From JANXUC01 sp964619065 (lineage in GTDB: Bacteria > Acidobacteriota > Terriglobia > Terriglobales > Acidobacteriaceae): a stretch of DNA of 64,000 nucleotides. The notes beneath the pieces are model-generated. The model saw nothing but the letters and a program-made list of their open reading frames with translations. It searched no databases and had not been told where the DNA came from. The DNA is taken from assembly GCA_964619065.1 (NCBI GenBank), contig CAZUCC010000016.1, forward strand, positions 1 to 64,000, written 5' to 3'. Positions 1 through 8,156 of the stretch are shown one piece after another. The position numbers and the translations under genes were made by a program. Within the stretch, counting starts at the first letter, position 1; every line of letters begins with the position of its first letter.

Positions 1-1660
1 TCCGGCCTCCTTCTTTTCTATGATTCTTCCTTGTCGCCGTCCCTAGGGGTTTCGTGCTGGCCGCACAGAGTGTAAGCACGGTGCTGGTTCCTGTGGTCGT
101 TGTCGTAGCGGGATTAAAGCTGGCGGTTACTCCCGTGGGCAAACCGCTTGCGGTAAAGGAGACCGCGCTTGCGAATCCACCCGTTCTGGCGATTGAGATC
201 GTGGTGGTGCCACATGCTCCCTGGTTCACCGTCAAACTCGTGGGGCTCGCGGAAAGCGTGAAGTTCGGCGTCGTAACCGGGTTCACGGTCAGGCTCAACG
301 TCGTCGTGCGTGTGAGACCGCCGCCTGTGCCGGTGATCGTGACGGTTACTGTCCCTAAAGCAGCCGAACCTGAGGCACTCAGCGTAAGGACGCTGCTTGT
401 CCCTGTCGTTGTGGTCGTGACCGGATTGAAGTTCGCCGTCACCCCGGATGGCAGGTTGCTGGCGCTGAAGGAAACGGCGCTGGCAAATCCTCCACTTCGT
501 GCGATTGTGATGGTACTCGTGCCGTTAGATCCCTGATTGATCGTGAGGCTCGACGGATTCGGAGACAAAGAGAAATTGGCCGTATTCGCAGGTCCAAACC
601 AGGTCTGCAACGTAGTCTGAGCCAGTTTGCCCCGAGGATTGTAATCGGTATCGGTTGCCACATTGGGTGCGGGCACCGACCAATCCCACCAGAACATTCC
701 CTTCATGAACGACGTGTGCGTGCTCCATACTTGGAACATTGCTTCGGCACAGTCCCTCTGCTCTCCATCATCGACGCCGCCGGAGATGCCAAAGTCAAAC
801 GGCGCTGTGTTCGCTCCATCCACACTTCGATACCCAATCTCGGTGAAGATGACTGGCTTCGAAGGATGAGCATTGGCTATATTCTGATAGGCTGCTACAC
901 CGTTTTCCCCAAACGAGTTACCGGACCAGGCGGCCACAAGTTGAGCGATGCTTGGACTGGTGCTGTTGGTCAGCCTGTAGTAAGCGTCGAGCCCGATCAA
1001 ATCGAGTTGATCCCAGAAGGAAACCGATGTGAACTCGTCACCCGGTGTGACTGCATTGGCTGCGTAGGTGAGTTGCCCCGTGTAAACATTACGGATCGCA
1101 GTGATGACCGCTGTCCAACGGGCTTGGTTGGCCGAGCCGCTGAGTTGCACAAACTCAGTTCCCATCACCATCCCCTCCACGCCATTCTGCTGGGCCAATT
1201 GCGCATAATGCGTGATGAACGTCGTGTAACTGGAAAACCACGAGGCCACATTGCTGGGCTGGAACGTGCCGCGCCATGCGCCATCCTCAGAGTCCACGTG
1301 CGGCTTCAACATCACCTTGATCCCTTGACTGTGGAGCTCCTGAATTGCCGCAATCACAGATGCATCAGTGGGTGTTCTGTTCACATCGGCTGAGATTGTC
1401 GTCGCTGTTGCATTGGCTTGATATTGCGTCACCAGAACAGCTGCCCAGTTGGCATGGGTCGACGCCAGTACTGTCCGGGATGTAGTCCCAGTACCGGTGT
1501 TGTACTCCGATGGCTGAAACGAAACGTGGACAATTCCGTTGTAAGTGAATCCGCTTTGACTTTGTGCCGCGGCCCTTACGTGCAGCAACGCAATCAGCGC
1601 CGCTGCGGAAATCACGGAAAGGAACAGCCTGCGATAGGAAGACGGGAGACGCGATTTCAT
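1..1660 (-). CDS. Secreted GH113-like TIM-barrel glycosidase with Ig-like repeats (3' end beyond left edge)
   Basis: An uninterrupted frame runs from an ATG at 1660 to the left edge without a stop, giving 553 visible residues. Residues 1-33 form a signal peptide (basic start, hydrophobic AALIALLHV, cleavage near AAAQS). Residues about 37-355 are a TIM-barrel glycosidase. MGTEF (Glu169) and FTEIGYRS (Glu274) are the expected acid/base and nucleophile positions of the GH113 endo-beta-mannanase / GTA-TIM group, and MKGMFWWDWS closes the barrel. Two Ig-like repeats of about 95 residues follow (362-460 and from 466), each rich in Thr/Ser with a SLT-NQG...GF-SAVSF...GVTA-FNP pattern. The start overlaps the stop of the upstream ankyrin gene as ATGA, which suggests translational coupling. 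The substrate (mannan or another beta-glycan) is inferred. The last dozen or so residues before the edge do not match the repeat. Confidence 0.8.
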   Translation of the reverse strand, partial: MKSRLPSSYRRLFLSVISAAALIALLHVRAAAQSQSGFTYNGIVHVSFQPSEYNTGTGTTSRTVLASTHANWAAVLVTQYQANATATTISADVNRTPTDASVIAAIQELHSQGIKVMLKPHVDSEDGAWRGTFQPSNVASWFSSYTTFITHYAQLAQQNGVEGMVMGTEFVQLSGSANQARWTAVITAIRNVYTGQLTYAANAVTPGDEFTSVSFWDQLDLIGLDAYYRLTNSTSPSIAQLVAAWSGNSFGENGVAAYQNIANAHPSKPVIFTEIGYRSVDGANTAPFDFGISGGVDDGEQRDCAEAMFQVWSTHTSFMKGMFWWDWSVPAPNVATDTDYNPRGKLAQTTLQTWFGPANTANFSLSPNPSSLTINQGSNGTSTITIARSGGFASAVSFSASNLPSGVTANFNPVTTTTTGTSSVLTLSASGSAALGTVTVTITGTGGGLTRTTTLSLTVNPVTTPNFTLSASPTSLTVNQGACGTTTISIARTGGFASAVSFTASGLPTGVTASFNPATTTTTGTSTVLTLCAASTKPLGTATRKNHRKEGGR

Positions 1661-2304
1661 GGCAGCACCCCCGTATGGGTCAGGCACCAACTCTTGGTGG
1701 TGATCAGGTCTCCGGACGCTATGCCATCGGGTCCGCCCACTCGCTGGCTAGCGGAACACTCCGCTCGAGCAGAGCAACCCTTTTCGCAGCCCACAATCTG
1801 CGTAACACGAATGGTGTATGCATTTTTGTTGATCCCTTCAACCTTTCCGCAGTAACCGTCGCCACCCCAGGGGCGAACACAAACTGTATCGCCGACGGAT
1901 TTCCCGCCTGTGCGGGCGCCCGCTTCGCGCAGGGCCGCTGCCACATCGCTGTGGCCACCCCGTTCTGCAATTTCCAGAGCCGTTCCCAAACGAGTTCGGA
2001 CATTCAGGTCGGCGCCAGACTCAATTAGGACCTTGGCCGAATCAAGACGGCCTTGCTCAGCTGCAACAATGAGCGGAGTTCGCCCTGCTTGATCTCTAAG
2101 GTTGGGGTTTGCGCCTTGCTTGAGCTGATTTTGCAAGGCGGTAACATCGCCCAGGCGCGCGGCCTGATGGAGGGCTGTTTCACCCTTACTCATTGTGGCT
2201 TTTGCGCTGCTCGCGTTCTTGGCGGGCAACTGCTGGCTGTGACCACATTCGGAAACTGCAATCGCAGCCAAAATGAAGTAGCAGAAAGGTCGGAGAAACG
2301 TCAT
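1657..2304 (-). CDS. Ankyrin-repeat periplasmic protein
   Basis: 215 residues. Residues 1-20 are a hydrophobic export signal ending ECGHSQ. A Cys is present, but the lipobox is weak, so lipidation is uncertain. Residues about 40-135 hold three ankyrin repeats, recognisable by GETALHQAARLGD, GRTPLIVAAEQGR and the third-repeat core ALEIAERGGH with the loops GANPN and GADLN. The C-terminal 80 residues (SVGDTVCVRPWGGDGYCGKVEGI...) contain six Cys and no family I recognise; the Cys pairs suggest disulphides outside the cytoplasm. The start at 2304 is supported by GGAG six bases upstream. The stop overlaps the start of the glycosidase by four bases, so the two are probably translated together. A protein-interaction role is inferred from the repeats only. 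Confidence 0.8.
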   Translation of the reverse strand: MTFLRPFCYFILAAIAVSECGHSQQLPAKNASSAKATMSKGETALHQAARLGDVTALQNQLKQGANPNLRDQAGRTPLIVAAEQGRLDSAKVLIESGADLNVRTRLGTALEIAERGGHSDVAAALREAGARTGGKSVGDTVCVRPWGGDGYCGKVEGINKNAYTIRVTQIVGCEKGCSARAECSASQRVGGPDGIASGDLITTKSWCLTHTGVLP

Positions 2305-2647
2305 GGTGACTCCTTACGGCGGCAGGTTTAAGATCAGGCCCTAAGTAAAGCTACTGAGGCGCGCACATGAGGAAACATTTTCACTATGTGGAACACTGAA
2401 GATTAAGCGCAAACTATTCCAATTCCAGGACGCTTGTCAAGAGAAAAAATGCTGACTCCCTATAAAAAAGCGAAACGAGGATGCGGCAATGATGAACGTG
2501 GATTCACGGGAATATATCTGCGGAGACTTGTCGTGTGGATTTGACGCTGGTGATACTCAGCTCACCGGAGTGAAGTACTGGCCTTGGACACACCCATGTC
2601 AAGGGCGTCGACCGGGTTCCTCGTCTCCGGGTAGAGGCTTCGAGGCA
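2305..2647. other. Intergenic region without a gene
   Basis: This 343-base stretch separates two leftward genes. It holds the ribosome site and candidate promoter of the ankyrin gene. An AT-rich segment around 2448-2476 reads as a T-run on the minus strand and may end transcription from the gene to the right, but I find no strong hairpin. Small open frames across 2489-2695 lack ribosome sites and family resemblance. Confidence 0.5.
2413..2440 (-). promoter_or_regulatory. Candidate sigma70 promoter for the ankyrin/glycosidase pair
   Basis: On the minus strand a perfect TTGACA (2440-2435) is followed after 16 bases by AATAGT (2418-2413), four of six matches to TATAAT. It lies about 110 bases upstream of the ankyrin start at 2304. 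This is a consensus match by eye only. Confidence 0.35.
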
Positions 2648-3544
2648 TCATTGTGCCGCCGGCAGAAGCCTGAGGAACCAAACATGCCCGGCTGAATCTT
2701 GCAGCCGGACGTGCGAACCATCCGTCAGCAGCGCTCCGACGCGGCCATCGTCGTAGTCGATTGCGGCATCCACGCTCCAGAGCGACGCCTCCGCCCATCC
2801 GATGTTGCAGTCGGCCGATGTGAACCGTGCTTGCCATACGCGCAGAACCACCGCCCGCACCTCCTGTGTCGCCGGCCAGGAGTGACCGGGCGCGCCCCGG
2901 TAGCGAAGCACTCGTATTCTCAAAGCCTTTGCTTGCCCCGCGTCCATGAAATCACCGACTCTGATTGGCGGCTCTCCGGAAGAACGAAGCACCGCGCACT
3001 GTGGTGACGGGGTGGGTGCTGGATTCCAGTCGTCATACATCGTGCTTTCTATATATCGCTTCTCGGGCACTGTCACCGAAAGGGGGACTGCGGCATCAAT
3101 TGCGAAAGCCTTCGTGGCCGTCGCGATTGTGACCTGGTCGTGTGCACCCTCTGGACCGTTGGTGTTGCGGACGGTAAGCCGGAGGGAGATCGAATACCGT
3201 CCCGGAATCGCCTTCATCATACCGGCGTTCAAGGAACCCGCGAGGCCCGACATCTTACCCGGGTGATGCCCGCCGACGATCCTCAGCGTATAAGTGGCAA
3301 CTTGCTGGCTGGTGTTGCCGCCAAGAACGACAGTTTTCTCCGCCTGATTGGCAGAGGTGTCTTTAGGGCCCGTAATGCGCACCCGTTGGCCCGTATCCTG
3401 CTTTCTGATCTCGGGAATGAAGACATACGGGTCCGCCATCCGGATGGTCACCGCACGGGGGGAAAGGTTGCCGATCGAGGCGGTGATTCTTAGGGTGTCG
3501 CCAGCCTTGAGGTGATCCGCATCCAGCATTAAATCGGCGTACAA
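2648..3544 (-). CDS. Secreted protein of unknown function, N-terminus separated by an apparent frameshift
   Basis: 298 residues from a TTG at 3544, but that is unlikely to be the natural start. The frame is open further upstream to 3676 without an ATG. A different frame starts at ATG 3690 after an AAAGGG-like ribosome site and encodes a basic leader plus the hydrophobic run FPIRILALAALWLP before stopping at about 3569. Adding one base near 3590-3595 joins that leader to ATAPFVTASEAPSFLYADL, giving a normal signal peptide and cleavage site. The body begins with a beta-sandwich-like segment (KAGDTLRITASIGNLSPRAVTIR) resembling domains that describe ideal or relative rights of conduct in no known enzyme, so I make no functional call. 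A central DUF-like region around YDDWNPAPTPSPQCAVLRS is followed by a Trp-rich C-terminus. No catalytic motif is visible. Confidence 0.6.
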   Translation of the reverse strand: MYADLMLDADHLKAGDTLRITASIGNLSPRAVTIRMADPYVFIPEIRKQDTGQRVRITGPKDTSANQAEKTVVLGGNTSQQVATYTLRIVGGHHPGKMSGLAGSLNAGMMKAIPGRYSISLRLTVRNTNGPEGAHDQVTIATATKAFAIDAAVPLSVTVPEKRYIESTMYDDWNPAPTPSPQCAVLRSSGEPPIRVGDFMDAGQAKALRIRVLRYRGAPGHSWPATQEVRAVVLRVWQARFTSADCNIGWAEASLWSVDAAIDYDDGRVGALLTDGSHVRLQDSAGHVWFLRLLPAAQ

Positions 3545-3568
3545 AAACGACGGTGCTTCCGAAGCAGT

Positions 3569-3690
3569 TACAAACGGTGCGGTGGCAGCCAGAGTGCCGC
3601 CAGGGCAAGTATTCTGATGGGGAACCAGGCGCGTCGCTGACCCAGATCTATATTTGCAGCGCTTTCGTTCTCTTCCCTAGTCGCCTTCAT
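3569..3690 (-). pseudogene. Out-of-frame signal-peptide exon-like leader of the 2648-3544 gene
   Basis: ATG at 3690 opens a 40-codon frame (MKATREENESAANIDLG..., then the hydrophobic FPIRILALAALWLP) that ends in TAA at 3569-3571. It has the charge and hydrophobicity of a signal peptide but no mature protein behind it in its own frame. The mature part continues in the next frame. I read this as the 5' end of the downstream gene, disconnected by a 1-nt deletion or a sequencing error. Confidence 0.55.
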
Positions 3691-3813
3691 GACGAGCCCT
3701 TTGCCACCTGTTCATTACTTACAATAGCCCGTGAAGGTGAATCAAACCACCGAAGGTCGAACCGTAAGCTCATGAGTGTCGAACCAGGCGACAATCCCAT
3801 GACCTTCCGGTCG

Positions 3814-3847
3814 CGGTCTGTTAGTATCTGCGGTCTGTTAGTATCTG
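3814..3847. repeat. Perfect tandem duplication, 17 bp x 2
   Basis: CGGTCTGTTAGTATCTG occurs twice without a gap (3814-3830 and 3831-3847), 33 bases upstream of the beta-propeller gene start. It is one of four such two-copy duplications in intergenic DNA of this window. Confidence 0.9.
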
Positions 3848-3879
3848 ACGATAGGCTTTAGCCAGCAAGGAAATGGCCC

Positions 3880-4974
3880 ATGCGATCAGCACCATTTTTC
3901 ATGACGGGATTGATCGCGCTTCTGTTCGTAGCCACAAGTCAGGTGAACACGGCCTCTGCGAGGCCAAAAGAAAGCCCGTCGGCAAGCAATAGTCGCGTCG
4001 GCATCGACTGGCGCGAGGTCCCCGGCAACCCAAGCATAGTACCTGGTAAATGCCTGACCTGGAAATGCGCGGGCGTGAGTGACCCCGCCCTTGTGCGCAG
4101 ACCTGACGGCTCACTCCTGACGTGGTTCACGACGTTGGGAATTGCCAAATCCGGTGGCGGTTTTGTGGCCAACGGACCCTATACCGGACGTGCCGTCGCC
4201 GATGGCGCGCTGGCTTCGGTGAACATATCGCCGGAAGCTCCGGTGATTCCCGTCGGGCCTGCTGGCGCGTGGGACCGCTACGTGGAAACACCGTCGGTTG
4301 CCTGGGACGCTCAGCATTCGCAGTTCGTCATGTGGTATTTGGGGTATGCGGAAAAAGGGGGAACGACCGGGTTTGTCGCGCCAGCGATCGGAGAGATGCA
4401 ATCGTCCGATGCCGGTGCCGGAGTTCGCTGGACGCGGCCGCCCTCTCCAATCTATCGGCCTGCCGCCAACTCCTGGGATTACGCACTCGTGACCGGCCCC
4501 ACGGTCGTTCACGGGCCGGACGGATTGTGGCGTCTCTATTACACGGGCGTGGGCAAAAAAGAGGGCATTGGCCTGCTCACCTCCAAGGACGGCGTGCACT
4601 GGGCAGCCTATACGGCGAATCCCGTTTTTGAACCTCAGCAAGGCGCGTGGGACGATCAGGTTCTGGAACAGTCGGTGATTTACTACAAAGGGCTGTACTG
4701 GATGTGGTACTCCGGTTATCGGGGTTCCCTCAAACCGGACACCACAATATCCATCGGTGTTGCGACGTCAGCCGACGGCATTCACTGGTCGCGCTACGCC
4801 GGCAACCCCATAATCAAGCCGGGGCCCAAGGGCTCGTGGAATGATCTACGCGTGCTCGCTCCCGACGTGATCGTCGAGCCCGATGGATCGTTGCTGATGG
4901 CCGCCTACGGCCTGGCGAGGACTGACATTGGCAAATCGGCGGGCTCGATCGGATACTGGCGATCCGGGAAGTAA
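3880..4974 (+). CDS. Secreted five-bladed beta-propeller glycoside hydrolase-like protein (GH43/GH32/GH130-like fold)
   Basis: 364 residues. Residues 1-28 are a signal peptide (MRSAPFFMTGLIALLFVATS..., cleavage near ASA-RP). The rest has blade-like repeats with the signature of glycosyl-hydrolase beta-propellers: GVSDPALVRRPDGSLLTWF near the first catalytic-Asp position, then DRYVETPSVAWD, VTGPTVVHGPDGLWRLYYTG, IGLLTSKDGVHW, EQSVIYYKGLYWMWYSG, IGVATSADGIHW and VLAPDVIVEPDGSLLM. The repeated 'SKDGVHW...NPVF' and 'SADGIHW...NPII' pairs are typical of GH32/GH43/GH130-like proteins. The family and the substrate cannot be set from these motifs; alpha-L-arabinofuranoside or mannoside cleavage are both possible. 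It stands alone, with a tRNA gene downstream on the other strand. Confidence 0.75.
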   Translation: MRSAPFFMTGLIALLFVATSQVNTASARPKESPSASNSRVGIDWREVPGNPSIVPGKCLTWKCAGVSDPALVRRPDGSLLTWFTTLGIAKSGGGFVANGPYTGRAVADGALASVNISPEAPVIPVGPAGAWDRYVETPSVAWDAQHSQFVMWYLGYAEKGGTTGFVAPAIGEMQSSDAGAGVRWTRPPSPIYRPAANSWDYALVTGPTVVHGPDGLWRLYYTGVGKKEGIGLLTSKDGVHWAAYTANPVFEPQQGAWDDQVLEQSVIYYKGLYWMWYSGYRGSLKPDTTISIGVATSADGIHWSRYAGNPIIKPGPKGSWNDLRVLAPDVIVEPDGSLLMAAYGLARTDIGKSAGSIGYWRSGK

Positions 4975-5064
4975 TCCTGCATACACCAATTTTGTTGCAA
5001 GTCTCGAGTCGAAAAACGCGTGGCCAGAAGGAGTGAGGCACCTGTGGCGCACTTGCTGGAAGTT

Positions 5065-5139
5065 TGGTAGCGCTAACGGGAATCGAACCCGTGTTTGAAG
5101 ATTGAGAATCTTCCGTCCTAACCCCTAGACGATAGCGCC
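5065..5139 (-). tRNA. tRNA-Glu (anticodon CTC)
   Basis: The minus strand folds as a complete tRNA. The 5' acceptor arm GGCGCTA pairs with TAGCGCT (one G-T wobble). The D-arm contains TAGGGGTTAGGAC, the anticodon stem is GAAGA/TCTTC around loop TTCTCAA, and the T-arm is ACGGGTTCGATTCCCGT. Anticodon CTC reads GAG, and the TAGGGGTTAGGAC D-loop is usual for bacterial tRNA-Glu. A discriminator A and encoded CCA close the molecule (CCA at 5067-5065). Confidence 0.95.
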
Positions 5140-5251
5140 GCCGTGCGGACAAACTTCCAAAATTATATCAAACAGCAGTTGGTCCGCTGATGACCGCCGC
5201 AACGCAACACAGGCATGCGATTGAGCCCTGCCGCAGGTATGGCAGGAGATA

Positions 5252-5941
5252 TCAGAAATCCCCACCGTAGACCGGAATGACAGCTCCGTTTACGTCTTTG
5301 CCAGCGTCACCGGCCAGCCACGTGATCAGGCTCGCTACTGCGGCGGGCTGCACCCATTGGGAGAAGTCTGCCGTCGGCGTGGCCGCTCGGTTGGCGGATG
5401 TGTCCATTGTGCCGGGCAGGATCACATTGGCGGTAATTCCCACATCTTTATTTTCCAAGGCCACGGTTTTCATTAGAGACACCAGCGCGGCTTTGGAAGC
5501 GCTGTATGCTCCCACTCCTGCGCCCGGCTCCAGAGCCGCGCGGCTTCCAATCGCGATGATGCGGCCTCCGCCCGTCTTTCTCATGGCCGGAATCGCCGCT
5601 CGCAAAAGATAAAACCCGCTGGTCAGGTTCATGTCGAACATCCGCTGGAATGTAGCGTCATCGGTTTCTACAATCGTCTTGCCACCAGCGAAAGCGCCGA
5701 CAGTATGCACCAGAACGTCAAGACGGCCAAAGCGAGTAATCAGAGTATCTACTAGGCTCTGTGCGCTCGCGCCAGATGAGATTTCCGCGGACTGCGCTGT
5801 GAATCCTGGACTACTGAAGTCCGACTGCTGAATCTTCCGCGACACACCCATCACGGTAGCCCCGGCGTTCAGCAGCGCCTGCGTCACATAAGTTCCCAGA
5901 CCTCCGTTGGCCCCGGTCACGAGCGCAATCTTGCCCTTCAT
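5252..5941 (-). CDS. SDR-family NAD(P)-dependent oxidoreductase
   Basis: 229 residues, a normal length for a classical short-chain dehydrogenase. The N-terminus has the dinucleotide-binding TGANGGLG (residues 9-16), the middle has a 'HTVGAF' NNAG-like position, and the active-site YSASK follows a conserved Ser in AIGSRAALEPG. The C-terminus ends in the 'NGAVIPVYGGDF' pattern seen in cytoplasmic 3-oxoacyl reductase-like SDRs. The ATG at 5941 is preceded by GGGGAGGA at a good distance. The substrate is not predictable. It stands alone between a tRNA gene and the antiporter gene. Confidence 0.85.
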   Translation of the reverse strand: MKGKIALVTGANGGLGTYVTQALLNAGATVMGVSRKIQQSDFSSPGFTAQSAEISSGASAQSLVDTLITRFGRLDVLVHTVGAFAGGKTIVETDDATFQRMFDMNLTSGFYLLRAAIPAMRKTGGGRIIAIGSRAALEPGAGVGAYSASKAALVSLMKTVALENKDVGITANVILPGTMDTSANRAATPTADFSQWVQPAAVASLITWLAGDAGKDVNGAVIPVYGGDF

Positions 5942-6032
5942 GCGAACATCCTCCCCATTCTCTTGTCCTCGATATTGTATGACGTGTCTAGGGAATGAGA
6001 TTCCGGGCAGGGCTAAAGGTGACGACTAAACC

Positions 6033-7319
6033 TTAAGAGATCTGCGCAACATCGACCAGTTCACTTGCGCCCGGGGAAGGCGCTAGCGTCTCAGAGCTGG
6101 TGGATTGGGGGACTCGGGGAAAAGCATAGCGTAAAAGGCCGGGGGTGATCAGTGTCGTTAAAAGAACCAGCGCGACTGCCTGGACATATACTTCGCGCGT
6201 GACTAATCCAGCCGTCAAGCCCAAACTTGCAGTAATCAGACCAACTTCACCACGAGGGATCATGCCAATACCCACCGCGAACGCTTCTCTACGGGCAAAA
6301 CCTGTCCAGTAGGCTCCTAGACCCGATCCCACAATCTTTCCGAACACAGCCACAGCGAGTACCAGCGCAAAGAAGCTGAAACTGCCACCCAGGTGCCAGG
6401 CATTCACTTCCATCCCAATCGAGACAAAGAACAGCGGTCCGAAGAACGAATTCAGCATGGGGTGGAGGTCCACTACCACTTTCTCCCGCTCTGGAGTCAT
6501 GGCGATAAACAGACCTGCGAGATACGATCCCGTGATCGCCGCCATGCCGCCTCCCCATTGCGCCAGAAACGCAAGGAACAGGGCCACCGCCAGAGAGACT
6601 GCAACTTCCGTGTGATTTCCGTGCATTCGAGCCGCGTGTTTCATGGCCCACTGGGCAAAAAACGGTCCTAGCAAGCCGATCACGAGCAGGCACGCAACCA
6701 TGCGCCCTATCGTGATGGAAAGACCGCTCCAGGAGGCGAGCCCGGTATGCGCCATGAGCGGTGCCAGTGCGATGACGACGGACAGCACAATCAACCCGAG
6801 AACATCGTCGATGACCGCCGCACCCAGAATCGTCGAACCGATTTTAGACTTGAGCTGGCCCAGGTTGATGAGAGCCTGCGCGGTGATGGTGACGCTGGTG
6901 GCCGTAAGGATGGTTCCAATGAAGATAGCCTCTGCCGGTGTGAAGCCGTATCTTCTCGACAGGAAATATCCGCCCAGCATAGGCAGAAGAACACCGCCCG
7001 TGGCCGCCCAGAAAGCGGGCGCAACCGTGCGGCGCATCATAGTAAGGTCGGTCTCAACCCCGGCGATGAACATCAGCACAACCACGCCAAGATCCGCCAG
7101 GATCTTGAAAATGGTCGCCACCGATGCCGTATTCGGCCCTGTGGCCTGCGTGAGCCAGGGTATTGCCCAGATGTTTAGAAACGTAGGACCAAGCACCACG
7201 CCAGCGAGCAACTCCCCTAGGACTAGGGGTAAGCCGATACGAGCCGTGAGGTTCCCCGCCAGCTTCGCTGCCACGATCACAACGGCGATGCACAGCAGTA
7301 TCTGGAGAGATGTATTCAC
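6033..7319 (-). CDS. CPA2-family cation/proton antiporter
   Basis: About 428 residues from GTG at 7319. The frame extends further upstream to 7406, but that extension would overlap the preceding small gene, whereas GTG 7319 lies 10 bases after that gene's stop. A dozen hydrophobic segments are visible (starting ILLCIAVVIVAAKLAG, then LPLVLGELLAGVVLGP). The CPA2/Kef hallmarks are MFIAGVETDL and the DDVLGLIVLSVV segment, whose Asp pair is the expected ion-binding site. No RCK/TrkA-N domain is attached, so the protein is nearer NapA/GerN-type Na+/H+ antiporters than full-length Kef channels. The last 35 residues are hydrophilic and cytoplasmic. It ends a leftward gene set containing the ammonium transporter, which may link it to pH or ion balance during ammonium uptake. 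Confidence 0.85.
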   Translation of the reverse strand: MNTSLQILLCIAVVIVAAKLAGNLTARIGLPLVLGELLAGVVLGPTFLNIWAIPWLTQATGPNTASVATIFKILADLGVVVLMFIAGVETDLTMMRRTVAPAFWAATGGVLLPMLGGYFLSRRYGFTPAEAIFIGTILTATSVTITAQALINLGQLKSKIGSTILGAAVIDDVLGLIVLSVVIALAPLMAHTGLASWSGLSITIGRMVACLLVIGLLGPFFAQWAMKHAARMHGNHTEVAVSLAVALFLAFLAQWGGGMAAITGSYLAGLFIAMTPEREKVVVDLHPMLNSFFGPLFFVSIGMEVNAWHLGGSFSFFALVLAVAVFGKIVGSGLGAYWTGFARREAFAVGIGMIPRGEVGLITASLGLTAGLVTREVYVQAVALVLLTTLITPGLLRYAFPRVPQSTSSETLAPSPGASELVDVAQIS

Positions 7320-7329
7320 TGCATCTCTC

Positions 7330-7515
7330 TCACTTCGTCCCTGGAAATGTGGGTTTGGAGTGGGCGCGCAGGACTGCAATTCCAATCGCGAGGACGCAGC
7401 CTGCAATCACGGGTACCACCGGAGCATGTCCCCAGACGGTGAGAAACAGGCACACAATTACCGCGCACGAAACCGCAATACGCTGCTGCTTCAGCGCGTC
7501 GAGATAGCCTTGCAT
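7330..7515 (-). CDS. Small two-helix membrane protein
   Basis: 61 residues from ATG 7515, which has an AGGAGGGA ribosome site 5 bases upstream; a longer frame starts at 7533 but its site is poorer. The sequence has two hydrophobic segments, VSCAVIVCLFLTVW and VVPVIAGCVLAIGIAVL, followed by a basic tail ending PTFPGTK. I recognise no family. It sits between the TPR protein and the antiporter, with 33- and 10-base gaps, so it is likely co-transcribed. Confidence 0.65.
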   Translation of the reverse strand: MQGYLDALKQQRIAVSCAVIVCLFLTVWGHAPVVPVIAGCVLAIGIAVLRAHSKPTFPGTK

Positions 7516-7548
7516 GATTCCCTCCTGCCTCAATCCTACCGGACGTGT

Positions 7549-8103
7549 CTACCTTACGTGAAGGATTAGGGCCACAATTGCCGCCGCAAGGCCGCTGCCC
7601 GTCATCCAGAGCACCGGAGGGCTGAATTTCTTGGTAAACGTAGGCCGCGCAATGCCATTCCGTTCCCGCGCGCGTTCCTCGCGGAGCAACTGGGTTAGCA
7701 TGGCACGCTGTTCCAAATTGCTCGTGCAGCGCAGGGCTTCGTTTGCCTCCTCGTAGCCCTTTTTCGGGATACGCAGCTTGAAGTTCAACTGCGCCAGCGT
7801 ATAGTGCGCCGCAAAACTGTCAGGTTGGAGCTGCGTCGCCAGTTCCAGGTGATCCAGCGCCGGATAGATGTTGCTGGTTAAGGCATTCGCCAATCCGAGA
7901 AAAACGTGCGCCTCCACGAACTCTGGAGCCAGCATCACGCTCCGGGAGAACGCTGTGAGCGCCGCTCCCGGATCGCCAGCTTGAAAATGCTCGAGACCTT
8001 CGCGGAAAAATTCCTTCGCCTCGGCCGGAACCGACAGCGCACTCAATGGCGCGCTGCCCTGTTCCGCGAGTTCTTGCTGCACAACGTTGGTGTAAGTCAG
8101 CAT
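7549..8103 (-). CDS. TPR-repeat protein with C-terminal membrane anchor
   Basis: 184 residues. Residues about 25-135 hold three tetratricopeptide-like helical pairs (AKEFFREGLEHFQAGDPGAA, EFVEAHVFLGLANAL, SFAAHYTLAQLNFKL). A basic linker and one hydrophobic segment follow at the extreme C-terminus (PPVLWMTGSGLAAAIVALIL), so the TPR region is probably cytoplasmic and tail-anchored. The ATG at 8103 is preceded by GGAG. The TPR fold indicates protein binding; the partner is unknown. It lies 53 bases after the ammonium-transporter gene and points the same way. Confidence 0.75.
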   Translation of the reverse strand: MLTYTNVVQQELAEQGSAPLSALSVPAEAKEFFREGLEHFQAGDPGAALTAFSRSVMLAPEFVEAHVFLGLANALTSNIYPALDHLELATQLQPDSFAAHYTLAQLNFKLRIPKKGYEEANEALRCTSNLEQRAMLTQLLREERARERNGIARPTFTKKFSPPVLWMTGSGLAAAIVALILHVR

Positions 8104-8156
8104 TGCACCATCTCCTTAGCCGTTCGCATTTTCGGGTCTATACGATCGCGGCGCGT

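Noticed and set aside
6643..7569. 308-codon plus-strand frame across the antiporter
   Set aside because: Antisense to a membrane protein with clear CPA2 motifs; unlikely amino-acid composition.
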